A stretch of DNA of 64,000 nt from Pycnopodia helianthoides (Eukaryota > Echinodermata > Asteroidea > Forcipulatida > Asteriidae), in the NCBI GenBank assembly GCA_032158295.1, contig CM063249.1, positions 9,377,195 to 9,441,194 on the forward strand, read 5' to 3'. The translations under genes were made by a program, and so were the position numbers. A model generated the notes under the pieces. It did not search any database. It saw only the letters and a list, made by a program, of their open reading frames with translations, and had not been told where the DNA came from. The first letter of the stretch is position 1, and each line of letters begins with the position of its first letter. Shown here in pieces: positions 11,542 through 25,007 of this stretch.

Positions 11542-12508
11542 CAGTCATAAATGTCCTTTTTGGTAAAAAGCGTAATAATGTTGGGAAAATCTGTAAACTT
11601 TTCTGTAAATTTTCAATTTCTGTCACGTCCTTAGGCTCCATTTTGCAAAGGGTGAAATTGCGAGCGACACTCACTGGCTGTGCAAACGCGCACTTACTAA
11701 GAGATTTTACATTGAGTACCGGTATGTATTGAATGCGTTTTGCGTAAATTAGCGCCAGATGTAAGCTTGCGCGCGTCGTGTATGTTTAAACACTCCTCAC
11801 CATGTTTATAATCGCACTTTTAAACATGGCCACATGATCTCCCCTCGACCAATCAGAATGAATAAACTGTCCCGGGTATTTATGAATAATAAATAGTTAA
11901 AGGGGTTTGCAAGGCATTTAGAAAAGAGTAAACATTCAAAATAATTTGTTTTTTTTAATCACTGCAGTACCAGAAAAATCATATTGTCTTTAAAGGCGAG
12001 ATGCCAATATTTCAGATATTTTCGAGTTGAACATCTACCTTGAAGCTAATTGGATAACCCTGGGGGGTTCGGTCCCAATTCTACAAACAACTTGCCACGC
12101 TTCTAGCTCTCCAATCAGAAGAGAAATTGCCAAAGAAGAAACAAATTATGGAGAATTTATTCCAGCAACTGAACAGTCACAGATTCATAGGACTGCTATA
12201 TATGAGACAATTTGTGTGCTAAACAGCTGCTATGTAAATGTACAATACAAAGTACGTTTAACTTTAACAATATTAGAATCGTCATCAGGCTGGCGTCTTA
12301 TTAGTGAAATATGTAATACGGTAAGGTTTGGTTGCTAGGAGACAGGTACCCTACCAAGAGCTAAATAGTGTTTTCGACCATTTTTTCCCCATATTTTTTA
12401 TTACGTCCTGTTTATTTTCTTCTATAATGTACTGGTAGTGTCGCTAGAGTTAGAACGGCTTTGGATTGCTGATACAAATGATTGGAATAAATTATGAGTG
12501 GGTTGTTG
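11542..12508. other. Intronic stretch, possible element remnant
   Basis: 11545-11890 contains a CCAATCAGAATGAATAAACT block followed by AT-rich sequence, which looks like the body of an old DNA element. A 103-codon frame on the plus strand from 12027 has no recognisable domain. Nothing else is supported. Confidence 0.4.
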
Positions 12509-12540
12509 TTTTTTTTTTTTTTTTTTTCCCCCCCCCCCCC
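12509..12540. repeat. Composite T19-C13 tract
   Basis: Nineteen T are followed directly by thirteen C on the plus strand, a 32-bp pure pyrimidine run. Such tracts can form triplex DNA. Confidence 0.97.
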
Positions 12541-12582
12541 TTGGCTGAGACCTCATTTAGATACGTTTGTTTACCCATGTCA

Positions 12583-12650
12583 GGCCATCTTGATTTGGAC
12601 GGGCAAACAGTATGGTCCCTTTTTGTATAATGTGAATCAGCATTTATTAT
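12583..12650 (+). mobile_element. Probable family G fragment
   Basis: It shares CCATCTTGATTT and, after a gap, TCCCTTTTTGTA and ATCAGCAT with the family G copies at 44777-44934 and 63590-63749. It is short and diverged, so the assignment is tentative. Confidence 0.35.
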
Positions 12651-15600
12651 TGATATGATGTGTAGGGGACTTGACAAGGCTTGAAATTTCAATAGACCTG
12701 CAGGCCCGAGGCCAGTGTTTTTAGTGCCGGGCCAGTAAACTCATGACCGGACAAGTCATCAGTCTTGTGGGAGTTGTGTGGGTTATTTTATTTTTTTTTT
12801 TTTTCCTTTTCATTTGAATAATAACACCTCACTGTGTAATAACATATTGATGACTTTTATTCTGATCGATTCTGCGGAGTAGCGGAGTAAATCAACTCAA
12901 AGACAAATGAGATCATTCTTCTCTTTGCTCTTGTTCAAATACAGTTTATAATAGTTATTACACACTGTGAAGATAAGATAGTTTGTCGCACATCTTGTTT
13001 CCGGTCTCGTCAACAAAAATCTGGTCCAGTAAAAATTTGAGCTGCAAGCCCTGCTGGGTCTTGTGGATTTTCCCCCACAAAATATTCCAAGCACCCCCCT
13101 TCCTCAGAGACCTGTGTTCAGGCTCGGGAATTTAAAGTGGAAGTAGATCAGCTTAAGAGCCACAACCCAACACTAAATACAAAGCAAGATACCAAATCAA
13201 AAAATAGCCACAGACGATGGTAAAACTGACCTATTAAACGCAGGGTGTCAGTCTTAAAAATAGACTGGCACGCCAGATCTACATGTAGCCATCCATTACA
13301 GTAGGTATCAGTCAAATGACAGATGTAGAAGCACCGACCCAGAACGCCATTTGGATCTGACTGACAGTCAAACGGCAGTCATCATTCCAAGCAATGGGGG
13401 GAAAGCCACCAGCTCATTCATCACTACATATCTCTAAACTCATTGGACCGTGCCATACGTACATCTAAGCTGCTTTAATTTATAACCAGTGAGGTTGCTC
13501 CCATATTATTTTTGAGTATCTATATTGAGTACAGACTAATGATAGCAAACGTAACAATGACGACGTAAACGTTATTCATGCTAAAATATTCTAAAGGGCT
13601 GATGAATTATTAATGACAATGTGAATAAATCGTGAACTGTGAATAACTTAAGTTGTTAAAAGGTTGGGAAATAATCATAGAATTGAATCAAAAAGGTTTT
13701 TTCCATAAACTAATGGGACGAGTGCCTGTCTGATCATGCAGAAAGACCAGTGGGGAAAAAATTTACCTTTTTTCAGGGATTTTTGTTCTCCAAACAGCCA
13801 ACAATGCGAGTTGGTGAAGTTTGTGATCATAAAATTGCAGAATTTGTCCCTTTTTTTTCTTTTTCTTTTTTTTCTCTGTTCTTTTTTAAAGTCTTCTCAT
13901 TGTCTGGCTTCTTCCATGACCAGTGTTATCTGTGAATTCATTGAATGGTTTTAAATGGTACAAAGACCTCATATCATTACGGCGATATGCAGCACAGCGT
14001 GTCACAGGTAAAGAGCCGCTCATTTCACTGTGGGCATGTTGACAGTGCAGACGCGCAAGCCGGCCACAAAGACCAGAACGTGAGATCTGCCAAACAATTT
14101 TGGACATAACCGATCACTTTAGTTACATGCACTTGACATTTTGCGCTGCAAAACAAACATCATACAACTCAATCCAGGGCTCCGACACAGGAAAAACAGT
14201 CATTCCCCCGACACTAATTTTCCGCCACCGTTTATCCACACGCTCCGTTGAATTTGAGATACATTTAGGGAAACCAGTCTGGGCTCTCAAATCTTCGAAG
14301 AAGGAGAGAAAAAAAAAAGTCCTCTGTAAATGCGCAGAAGGTACGCTTAGGGTGGTCCGGTTTATCGCAATACCACCCTTGCAGACATTTAGTGTGTAAA
14401 CACATTAAGCACCCATACCAGGGTAACAGACGGATTTCTCAAGACAGGTACCAAGTAAAGACACTCCCAAACTTTCCACCCACAGCAATATTCAACCCGA
14501 GATAAAAACAACATTGGGTAAGTCTGGATATTTTCTTTTGGCGGTCCTCGTGATATCTAATCCTGTTTTCGGACTTAATTTATGCATATTTTCGTAGCCG
14601 ATGAGATTTCTGCGCTCGCTGATTTAATTATCAGATTGGGATATGACGCCGTTTACTAGTGTTTGGATAAGAGAATAAAACATGACAACAGAAATATGAC
14701 CATCCCTCGTGGGAAATACCATGAACCTCCTTGGTACCACATCAACATTTTTTATATTCAATCAGTCTTGAAATAAATGTTATCGAACCCGTTTTCCTTC
14801 CAAAAAATATCCTTCATAGTAAGCGAAATACGCCAAAGAAGAAAATGTTGAAGTTTATTCCGCCCTACAAAAAGACTGAATTTAAACCCGGAGTATTTTT
14901 GTTTTGTTTTGGCAGTTTCCCTGGTTCCCCTTTTAGCAACTTCTCACACACTTAAGTTAATGATCAACTTCCCGCAAACTCACAGGACTACTTTGTTGGG
15001 CGGCATAAATAAATTGTGTCTCGCTGGTATTTATCGGCGTAATGTGTTTGGAGTGACATATATCATTCCCTGCAAAAGGAAAATACATTAATCAATCAGT
15101 CAGGGTATATAGACTCCATCTTAAAATCTACAGCACAAGATATTAAATTATTTATCTCCAAAGTGATGACAGATGACAAACAATTCGACAAATATAAATC
15201 TCTCCGCAAATTCAAACGTGTCGTTGCCCTTCCAAAGTCCCACCATCGTGGTCGCGGATACTCATATAAAATTCTTGGTTGAACTTTGAAGCTAAGCAGG
15301 GTTATACACTCTGCAATCCCTAATCATTAATTTAATGCTTTATTTTGCCAATCATATGATTCAGAAGCATGCAGTTCTGAAGATTGTGGGGAAATTTCAA
15401 ATGACTCTTCAGATCCAAATGTTGAAGTTGATTTATTTGCTGTTAATAAATACTTGTTTGCGTGTTTGTTTGCATGTTATTTATTTTTTTTTTTTTTTTT
15501 AAACAGACAAATTGTTAATCAGCACGGTATTCTTCTTTTTTCAAAGTTAATTGAAACATCTGAATAGTTCTAATAATTAGCTCATCATTTTCACTGCTCA

Positions 15601-16788
15601 TTGGTTTTAATAAACGGGTACATTTTATAAACTGACGTTTGACTCAAATGTGAGATTTCTAGAACTGATGCATGCAATAAGAGAGGGTAACCGTGTTCTG
15701 TAACTGGATCAGCAATCAATTTACATGTACCTCAACACATCAGTGTCTGCTCCAAACGACCGAACCAGTTTGTTCTTTAACCACAGACTTTTGTAAAATA
15801 ACCAATTTGGATGACGCTTTGCTCGATTTCTCCAAAGGGAAAATGAATATTATTGATGGAAAATGATAGAAACTGAACGGCTACTCGGAGCGTTCCCATT
15901 TTGAGCTTAACAGCTCACAAGCCTCGATCTTGTTAATTTTGTTTTCACAGTAATGCGATATATTCCACACTGTGCATATTAACCTGTAATCTGTAGCCGA
16001 TGCAAGTCGACGATACGCTGCCTTCATACAGCGCCCCCTTGTGACCAAACGTGGGAGTCCCGAAAGCTGTGACAAGAATCCTTTTGCAATTTTCAGGCCA
16101 ATATAAACACACTCAATCCAAGCGTTGTTACTGCAACAGCAGCGGCGGCGTTCATTCCCCCTTTCTTTTTTTCCCCCACTTGTGTTTTTCCTCCCCACCC
16201 CCCCCTTCTCCTCACTCCTTTTAAAACAAATTGCACGCTGGCCAATAATAATCTAGCAGAGTAAACTGTAACCTTACCCCTGTGCTGGCCAGTATTGGGT
16301 GTTTGTAGAGAATCACTTGACAGAAGGCCACCAGGACTCAGTGCCCATAATGGTCTCTTTGGATTGGCCTCTTTTATATACTTTAAAGAGACATTACCAG
16401 CTCCTTTTGAAACACCTCCACACAAACCCACACTGCCTCAAAACAAACGCCAATCTCACGTACATCAAATTCACCCCGGCTAATGAATAACAAATCAGCT
16501 GCAAATCTACCTGTTTGCAACTGTACCTCTTTTCAGATTGATTCTTTTATACAAAAGGGATAGTAACAGGTTATTTGTTCAGCGGAATTCAAAATTTGAT
16601 ATGACATACAAACAAGATATTATGGCACACATCCTTTGACTCAATACTGCTAAAAATTGACTGTTCAATTCCCCATGGATGTGCAAAGTACGGTTCATTT
16701 TTAGAGAAGATTCGTACGATGTTATTTCTCAACAGAAATCCCTTAAATACAATTACAACTGCATGCTAGAACTTTTTTCCTGAGGGAA
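12651..16788. other. Long intronic stretch, mostly unique sequence
   Basis: I find no repeat family copy or recognisable coding segment. A T-rich tract lies at 13851-13888 and a T20 run near 15485-15504. 15880-16490 is relatively stop-poor on both strands, but the overlapping frames are mutual shadows and no family is recognised. Confidence 0.45.
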
Positions 16789-16801
16789 GGGGGGGGGGGG
16801 G
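16789..16801. repeat. G13 homopolymer
   Basis: Thirteen consecutive G residues. A further G11 run is at 17158-17168. Confidence 0.95.
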
Positions 16802-17168
16802 TAAAAAGGCATGAAATATTTCTACTAGAAATTGACTGTATTTGTTATTGAGCTAACAGTAGAGGGGGGAGGGAGAGAAAAAAAAGCACACGCGGTCAAT
16901 ATTTTATAACTGTAAGCCTGAATGATGAAATAGGACTACCCAATACTTGATGAAACATGCACACCTGACCAGCAGCATGTAGATCCTAGGGAAGCCTTCC
17001 AACCGCGCCGACTTTCAGGGATTAATAGATTTGTGTGTAAAAAGCCCCGTTCCATTTTTATTGGCACGCTGTCCGGATCTAGTCAGTTTGTTTGAAAAGT
17101 ACGGGGCCGGACAAGCCAATAAATGATGAACAAGGTTTCTTATTACTTGGGATAGATGGGGGGGGGGG

Positions 17169-20100
17169 TGTGATTTTGCAGGCGTGTTTCTTCAGGAATT
17201 CGTGTACTATAGCCTCCCAGCAGTGCCTTCATTTAGAATACAGCACAGTCACGTCCAATACTAGCGAGGTTAAACCACTTTTAGTATTCAGCGCTTCTTG
17301 AAATTTAAGACATGGGGGGTTTTTTTTAGAGGAAGGCAATGTTGATTGTTCAATTCTTATGTGTTTCTTCCCCGGTTTGACGAGGAACACCTTCTTTTAA
17401 GGTTCATAACAAGAGTTGTACTTGTGTATTATTTTTTTGGAAAAAATCAACTTTATTGACAATCCATGGAGTCAGTGTATAGTCAAATATTTCCACGGAA
17501 GACTTTCACAAAGTGGATGTCATACCATGGGGGGGGGGTAGTCAGCAAGACTTCTAGACGAATAAAGATTCAACTGGTACAGTCAATTTATTTGTCAATG
17601 ATACTTACTGCAGCATTTTATTGATGTTTCTGTGCACAATACATGCGCTATATGCAAAGTATTCTAAACACTAATGCGTAGGCAGCCGCCTAATGTTGTT
17701 ATAAGAGGTTTTTTTTTTCTTTAAAGTGTAAAGCAGTGAATGTGATAGATTTGTCCAGGTCAGCAGAGTTGCAGGCGCCACGAAAGGAAAGCGTCCTGTC
17801 ATTGATACTGCAGTTTACTCAAACACAGCTTCTCATTACGATTACACATCAAGCGGCGCACGCTCGGTATATATATAAAATAAAAAAAAGGTGTCATGGC
17901 CTTGTTTACTCTGTAGTAAGGTATTGCTGGAGGTTTGACTGGATAGACAAGGAGGAGGCGGCATTCAACATCAGATCCTTATTTGAAATTAAAATCTTTG
18001 ATGTGAGCGATGAGGCTGGGGGCTATGACCTCTTCCTACTAGAGGAAGGGAACCAGGCAAACGGGTATCAAGATGCAACCTCTTGCCTCTGATTACCAGT
18101 CACTTTTTTTTTAAGGTTTTGGGGAAGGGCTGTGACATCCAACCCGTTGTTTCTAATTACAATAGACAGGCTTCCCTTTTTGCAGAGGCAGCTCTTGTTG
18201 GAAGAATCCTGAATATGATAGCTGAGATTACACAGACTGTACCTAGGGTTTATCAGAGAGAAGACAAGACTCCCACCAGGCCTGGAATTACACAGAGGCC
18301 ACGGCATCTGTTGCCCCGGTCTTATAGCCCCTTTCAAAAGTTTCCCCCGCAGCCTTTCAGATTCTCCAGTGGAAGTGCCCTTTGCAAGCTGAAAATGGCC
18401 TTGCCCCCTCAAAGAAGAAAATCCAGGCCTGCCATAGCTCTGACTCACTCAAACAATCCCCATCATTCAGATAAGACGCGACCCACTTCAAACAATTGGT
18501 GAATGCCCTAACAGGATGCCTATACTTATCACCCAAAAAATACAATCCACATTCACAACTAAACCTGTTGTAACTTCAAGACTGTATCGTTTATAACCCC
18601 AATGGTCTTCAGACCGATGTGGCATTTTTGTCTCCACAAGATCTCACGAGACATCGTTTTATTAATCCAACTCAAATATCAACATCTGCGGCAGAAGAAT
18701 ATTTGCTGTGTGCATCATCTTCAAACCGGCCCACACAGCCGAGATGTTTATTGTAAAAATACATGACTATTAACAGAAAACAGCTCCGAGCTGTAAATAA
18801 TAGTTTCCAAACACGCTTTCAGATTCAGTACGACCGAATGCAGTAACAATATAAACACACAAACATGACTGCCCTCAAGTCTGCTGGTTCTCATCACCGA
18901 TGCACAACCAATGTGAGTTAGAATCCATGACAATGACTGCCTGTGCCTCCCCTCCCTTTCCCCTCCCCCACTCACCGAGTCTCTTCATTAACATGTAGTG
19001 TCTCAGGTTCAAGACTTACATCTCTATATTAATGGAAGTCAAATTGGATGTAATTATCTAAAAGAGAGGGGTGCCACTTTGTAACAATCATTTTCATCCT
19101 AATGGATAGCTAAGAATACTGGGTGTACATCCATTAGCCACTGACAGGCAGACACAAAATGTAACGGGAGAAAAAAAACCATACCTGAGACAAACTCAAT
19201 TTGACTGGCGAGGACCATACTGTCTGGGATACATTGAGCAAATGCAGAAATGTGCATCTACGATCACTATATTACCTTAACTATCTATGATCACTTTTAC
19301 CTAATGATGGAATTTGTACGTTTGGTTGATCAAGTAAGTGAACATTTTTATATCCACCAGACCGATAACGACAAAAGTTTTTATGTTTTTCTTTATAACT
19401 TGATCTACATGTAGCTCAGCTCTCACAGTGCAGAACGAATTTTTCATTCTTTTCAAAGTGGCCAGCAAAAGAAATGAATGCCTGATAAATTAACTAGCAA
19501 AGCAGGGTACCAGTCAAAATCAGTCTACATCGAAACGCCATTTAGGCTGGTATGTTATGTACTTAAAAATTAAGCAGAGTTGGATGTAGTTTTACCGGCC
19601 TGTTTTCAAGTTAATACACAGGGCCAAGACTTGCTCATTGAAAACAAGCCACTTACAGTGAAGTCTTGGCTTGGTAATCCCATCTTGATGCTGAAGATGA
19701 TGGGGGTAGGAAACTAAAGATCATCTCCCTGCAGTAGGGAAAAAACAACAGACCTTGGAAACCTCCCAGATGTTGCATCACTCTGGATCCACAGTGCAAA
19801 CACTGGACAGATGTCTCATCCACAGTTTGACTTGCAGATCTAACTCAATAGATCTTTATTGATTCCTAAACCACTCATTTGACTACACCCACAAAACTGC
19901 ATGCAGTCCATATTCCACGAAATCTCACAACTATGTGGTTTTAACGAATGCCTTTGTTAACAATGCTGAGCTATTTTTTCAGTTTACAATGTCAACTGGC
20001 TTTCCTTTAATATAACGTTGGCATACACAAAAAAAACACATTTGGAATTGCAGTTGAATCGGTCACTTCCCATTCAGAAAACTCATGAATGTGTCTTTGA

Positions 20101-23100
20101 ATTGTGTTCAAATCAGACCCTCTTCCTCTGTGCTTCCAAACATTCAGGCTGGGTGGGAGGCCCATGATTCAACCCCCCCCCCCACACCCTAAACTTCTTG
20201 GATCAAAAATACTGCAAAGTAGATATGCAGCCACACTACCCAGGTTCGTCCATATGAAACTGTACAGTGTTTGCTAAGATGTACACGTCTTGGCCACATG
20301 AGGGAGAGGCCACTTGATGACCATGTTATGAATGTCATGGTAGCTGGGCTTGAGCTTCTTTATCAAGGAATGATCGAGGCAATCGAAGGGGATCAGAAAC
20401 ACATTTGTCTTATCGAGAAAGGGTGTTAGGCAGCAGACAGCCAGTCTGGGGGCGTGAAGGGAAAAACAAGGAAACACAGCCGAGAAAAACATTACCTTGA
20501 GATTAATTAAAAGAAGCCCGATCAAGAGGCGACTAGCTGAATGGGCCGTGTTCTTGTAACCAACGCAGGAAGTTTGATAGTACAAGCAGTGGATCAGCAG
20601 AGGGATTTCCCTTCATCCGTGGCATTTGAGCGCGGATCATTCTAAAAACGGCTCAGTCGCGTAGCACCACGACGACGTGAGTCAGTGTTTTTCTGGGTTG
20701 GGAATTATGTTGGGCATGATTTAAGATGGTGAGATGCTTGGCTGATAAAAGCACATAGCCCGGGGCCGGTTTGTAGAAAGTACATGCACCATGTAGGTCA
20801 CGATGTCAGATTCAGTAGGTCAGAATCTGCTGCGTAACGGGAATAGCAAGATGGTGGCCTAACTACAACGGCAACGCTATTGTTTACGAGAGATGGTTCA
20901 CATCTACAAAGTCGGGGGGATTTTAATTAAAAATATCAATGGCCAATTGTCAAGACGGAGATCTAACAGTTCATAATAGAAACAAGCTCGGTTGAAATAT
21001 AAACAATTTTAGCATTAAAAAAAAAATTGTTTCACCTCCTCTCATATAAATATTTATTTTCAAACCAAAACTGGTGTAGTCCTCATTTCATACATGGATG
21101 ACGACTTTTTACATTTCTCAAGTTCATGACCAACTCAAACCCTAAACTAATAGACTTATTTCAATTTTGAAACAGAAAATAGTAACAACTACATTAATTG
21201 GATTTGGTATTTCCAATACCACTGTAGAATGAACGTCAATAACACTTATGACAAATTTTCCGTTCTGTTTTTTGATGATCTAATGATTTCGTTTGAAAAT
21301 AATCACGTTATACACTTTCGGACTTTGACGATAAACACATTCCTCTCCTCGCAACCATGGTTCCGTAAAAATGTGGCAGTATCACTAGACCTTTTGTGGA
21401 AGGACCAAATAGAGCCGTTATAAATGGAGGGGGTTCAGACGCCAGTGTTTTCTCAACCATTTAAATCTCAATCTATTAGTGACTGCCACTCACTGTGCCC
21501 ACGTTATTACCTCCCCGTGATTCCCTCCCCCCCCCCCCCAGCCGGGTGAGTATTGACAAATTTATCAGAGGAGTCAACAAAAGGAGGAGGTCAATAGGGT
21601 AGACACAACTAGGATTGCTGGGTCCAAAGATTGCTCTCGTAACCGACTATTTATTAAAGACTATTGTATCCCTCGAGTGACGATTGAAAACAAACAGTCT
21701 CTGTTGCATACGTGCATGATGGGCCACACTATTCACCGTGATTAAAATTGTTTTTTTTTAATGGCGAAAATCACCATACATTGTAATCATTCACAGGGCA
21801 TTAGCTTGTTTTCGTGTCCAACCATAACAGGGTGGTTGCAAATCCCTGGCTGCTTGAAGTTTGTCTTCCCAAACTGAACTTCCTTCGATTAGTCCATGAA
21901 CACCACCGGCGAGTTGTCACCAATCCATCCAGGTCAACGAATGAGTTGAACTCAGGGTAAACAAACTACGGCGAGCAATTTCAATGTACAGGGAAGAATC
22001 GATCGCCGTCTTGTTTATGCTTAAATATCATTCAATGTTCTTTTATCTCTTTATCAAAATCAATAGTGCGGGGATGACATTTGACAAAATGTGAACATTC
22101 CTGGAAAACTAAGCCCGCGGGTCTGGGTTTCCCCTTTTTTTCTAGATCCGGAACCGCCCAGATGTTACAACTCATGAGGTATACAGACTCAGTGCATCAC
22201 CAAAAACACAAAGCTACAGGTTTGGTCACAATGGGGACTATATTTCTCGGCCTTTCGAGACTGCTTCCCTTCTTTCAAAGAAAATTTGAAGGCTCAGGGA
22301 GATTTTGAGAAAATCCTGGAATCAGGAAAAATCCTGAGAAATCATACGCCTGACATTAATTTCAACCGTGCATATCTGAAGACCTTGCCGTTTTTAATGA
22401 TAGTGCTAAGCGATGCGTTCAGTTTTGGCTGAACCATGATTAGCCTGTACGTGACATGATCACAAGTCATTTTGAAAGGAAATTTATTCAGCAATAAATA
22501 AGTTAATAACAGCAAAAATGTACTACATTCGAACGGTGCAAACTCAACGCCGAAACACATAGCTCCTGTTTTTTCTTTTCTTTTTTCCCCCTTCTCTCGG
22601 GACAATTTCAGGCAGGTCTATATCCCGCTCTGTTCAAGACTATCCATCTCTAATTCAAGCAAGGCTCTTGACAGCAACACGGGACACAAGTTTCCAAATT
22701 ACCAATAATGCATGACCCCCTCTAATAAAAAGCAACACGCTATTTCATAATTTGAGGATTATCACCCTAAAGGTGGACTGCAAGTTTCATTTTTCTGATC
22801 AAATTTCTGAGAAAGTACGGTGATGAAACTGGTTAGGGCTTGCCTGGGCAAAAGGTCTTTTCAGAATGCTATGTCCCTTTTCTAGTTCCCGTAATGTATT
22901 TCAATCAATTATTTCCTTAGGAAATAATCACGAGGATTTATGACATTCGGAGTTGAGTAGAACATCCGTGTAAACGAAAACTAGGCTATGTTTTTCACAC
23001 ATACTAACTAGATCACGCGAATCAACAACTGAAAATTCAATTTAGCGCTTTCAGATGAAGAATGATCAATTAACGCTTTGACTGGGAAATGCTTCACCGG

Positions 23101-24256
23101 CCCGCACAGGAAAGGGAAAAAAGGAAAAAAAAAAACCCAAAACCCTGGCATGATAAATGGATATAGGAGGGATGAGCCTGACGCAGTGGCCGCAGTGTCC
23201 CAGGCAGGTCAAACAGAGAGTCGGGATTTTTCACAGGTTTTTCGGTCTTAAGCAAATGTTTGTTAATTTGATCAAAAAGAGTCCGTGGCACTGATGAATT
23301 GCGATTACTCTGGTACATTATCCAGGTTGGATAAACAATGCCGTGGAGCAGCAGGTGAAAAGAAGAAGGTTACCGCAACCATTAAAGGCACTCCCCCTCT
23401 CTCTCTCTCTCTTGCCCTCTTAGCAGCGCTCTCCCTTATCAGTGGTCCGCTGGCCAAATGCCAGTTCAATACACATGAGGACCAGTCAGAATTCTCTCCA
23501 AGTGGGCTAGCTCAGTGTAGAAAAAGCATCCCATTTTGGTATAAAGTGTACGCACAAGTGCAAAAGTTGGTGTACCAGTGAATTGGTCCTGCTGGCTAGT
23601 CACTAAAATAGTTAAGGGCAAACCCTGCTCAGGACATTCAAAGTCAAATAAACAATCTTGATACACTCTGAAAAACATGAATCCTCTCTGTTATCTTCCT
23701 CTGGATGCTGACGGAAATTACCTTCAAAATGTGTGACAATGTCAACAAATACATCGCAAGAAAATAGTTAACCCATATTGAACGGCCAAAAAACAGAAGA
23801 GCTAAACAGAAAAAGAATTGTACGTGCATGGCGAAAGGGGGGTTTATCACTTCACAAAAGTATTCCTTTTGAATATTTTTGCGGCCTACAGCCAAATGTC
23901 TCCTTCTTCCAAACTGTCACTAATTATTAGCATTGAGGGAAGTCTAACCACAGCAAAGGTAGAATATCACCATGCCTGAATAATCTAACGTGATGACCTT
24001 GGCACAAGGCTGTTCCACTGATCAGGTATCTGTGCCTGACCTTAGAACGGAGTTCACCGAACAGCTTGACAGTTACCAAGTATTATCAACTGCTGATGGC
24101 ACTGAAGGAATTGCAGGCTGGTTGGTTGAACAATTTCAGCCAAGCTTGACTGGCCTTGTACAATGTGTATGTACATACATTGTACATACTAAGTGTACCT
24201 ATCACTCTGTTTAGGCCAGACAATACATGACTAAATAGGGCTTTACCATTGAGACT
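17169..24256. other. Long intronic stretch, mostly unique sequence
   Basis: Contains C11 at 20173-20183, C13 at 21527-21539 and a (CT)8 run at 23397-23412. 17736-18502 is unusually open on the plus strand in two successive frames, with an antisense shadow, but I recognise no domain. No gene is supported. Confidence 0.45.
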
Positions 24257-24274
24257 TAAAGGTGATCACCTTTA
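24257..24274. promoter_or_regulatory. Perfect 18-bp palindrome resembling an inverted nuclear-receptor site
   Basis: TAAAGGTGA is followed directly by its reverse complement TCACCTTTA. The core AGGTGATCACCT looks like two AGGTCA-like half-sites in inverted arrangement with no spacer. Binding is inferred only from this resemblance. Confidence 0.3.
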
Positions 24275-24500
24275 GGCCCGATGTGACAGACCTATTTAGT
24301 ACTGTACTTTGGCACCTTAATGTTTGCTCTCTACACATCACACTGTTGAATCTAGTTGTTTGTTTGAAGTTATCAACATGCTTTTAAAAATGTCACTCAT
24401 TTATATATATAAAAAAAAAAATCCAAGGTAACCCTTGGGTTTGACACTAATGTGACAATATTTAAATAAAACCACCTCCTTACCCCTCTCCTTCTCACAG

Positions 24501-24533
24501 CCCCCCCCCCCAATACACACACACACACACCAC
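24501..24533. repeat. C11 tract and (AC)n microsatellite
   Basis: Eleven C are followed by a short spacer and an (AC)9-like run. Confidence 0.95.
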
Positions 24534-24781
24534 TCAACACACCCCCGTATCGCATCTGTGCATGCCAGCTCCAAATGCCCGTAGTGTTTGTTCAGAGAAC
24601 CTGAAAAATGTGCAGCACACATAGTCCGTCACTGCAACTGACCTTTCCTATTTATTTGACATCTCTGATAAACCCAATCAGAAACGCCGGCAACCACTTC
24701 ACCATCGGATAATTGAAATGTGAGTCTTGACCAGTTTTCCTCTTTAAATTAAGAATCGACTTTCGTATTATGAAGGAGCGC

Positions 24782-25007
24782 AGGGTTCTCCCTAGGTTTT
24801 TTTTTTTCCTTTTATTTTTTCCAAAACCAAGTTGGGCAGTCTGGACCTAAATTTTGCAACTTTGGCCGAAGCACGTTGAATTTGAAACAAGGTTCTCGGA
24901 ATGTTTTTTTTACCCGATGCTTCTGTTTGGTTTTAAAAGCTCTACTGTGCAATCTAGAGCATTTTAAGTGGTTTCATTTAATGATTTTTTTTTTTGTGAA
25001 TTTGATG
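24782..25007 (+). repeat. Dispersed repeat family J, copy 2
   Basis: Same family and orientation as 7791-7972. This copy is longer because of a T-rich insertion after AGGGTTCTCCC and another T run before GTGAATTTGATG. Confidence 0.7.

Noticed and set aside
19621..19680. microRNA hairpin (GCCAAGACTT arms)
   Set aside because: The stem is only 10 bp with a large loop, too short for a miRNA precursor.
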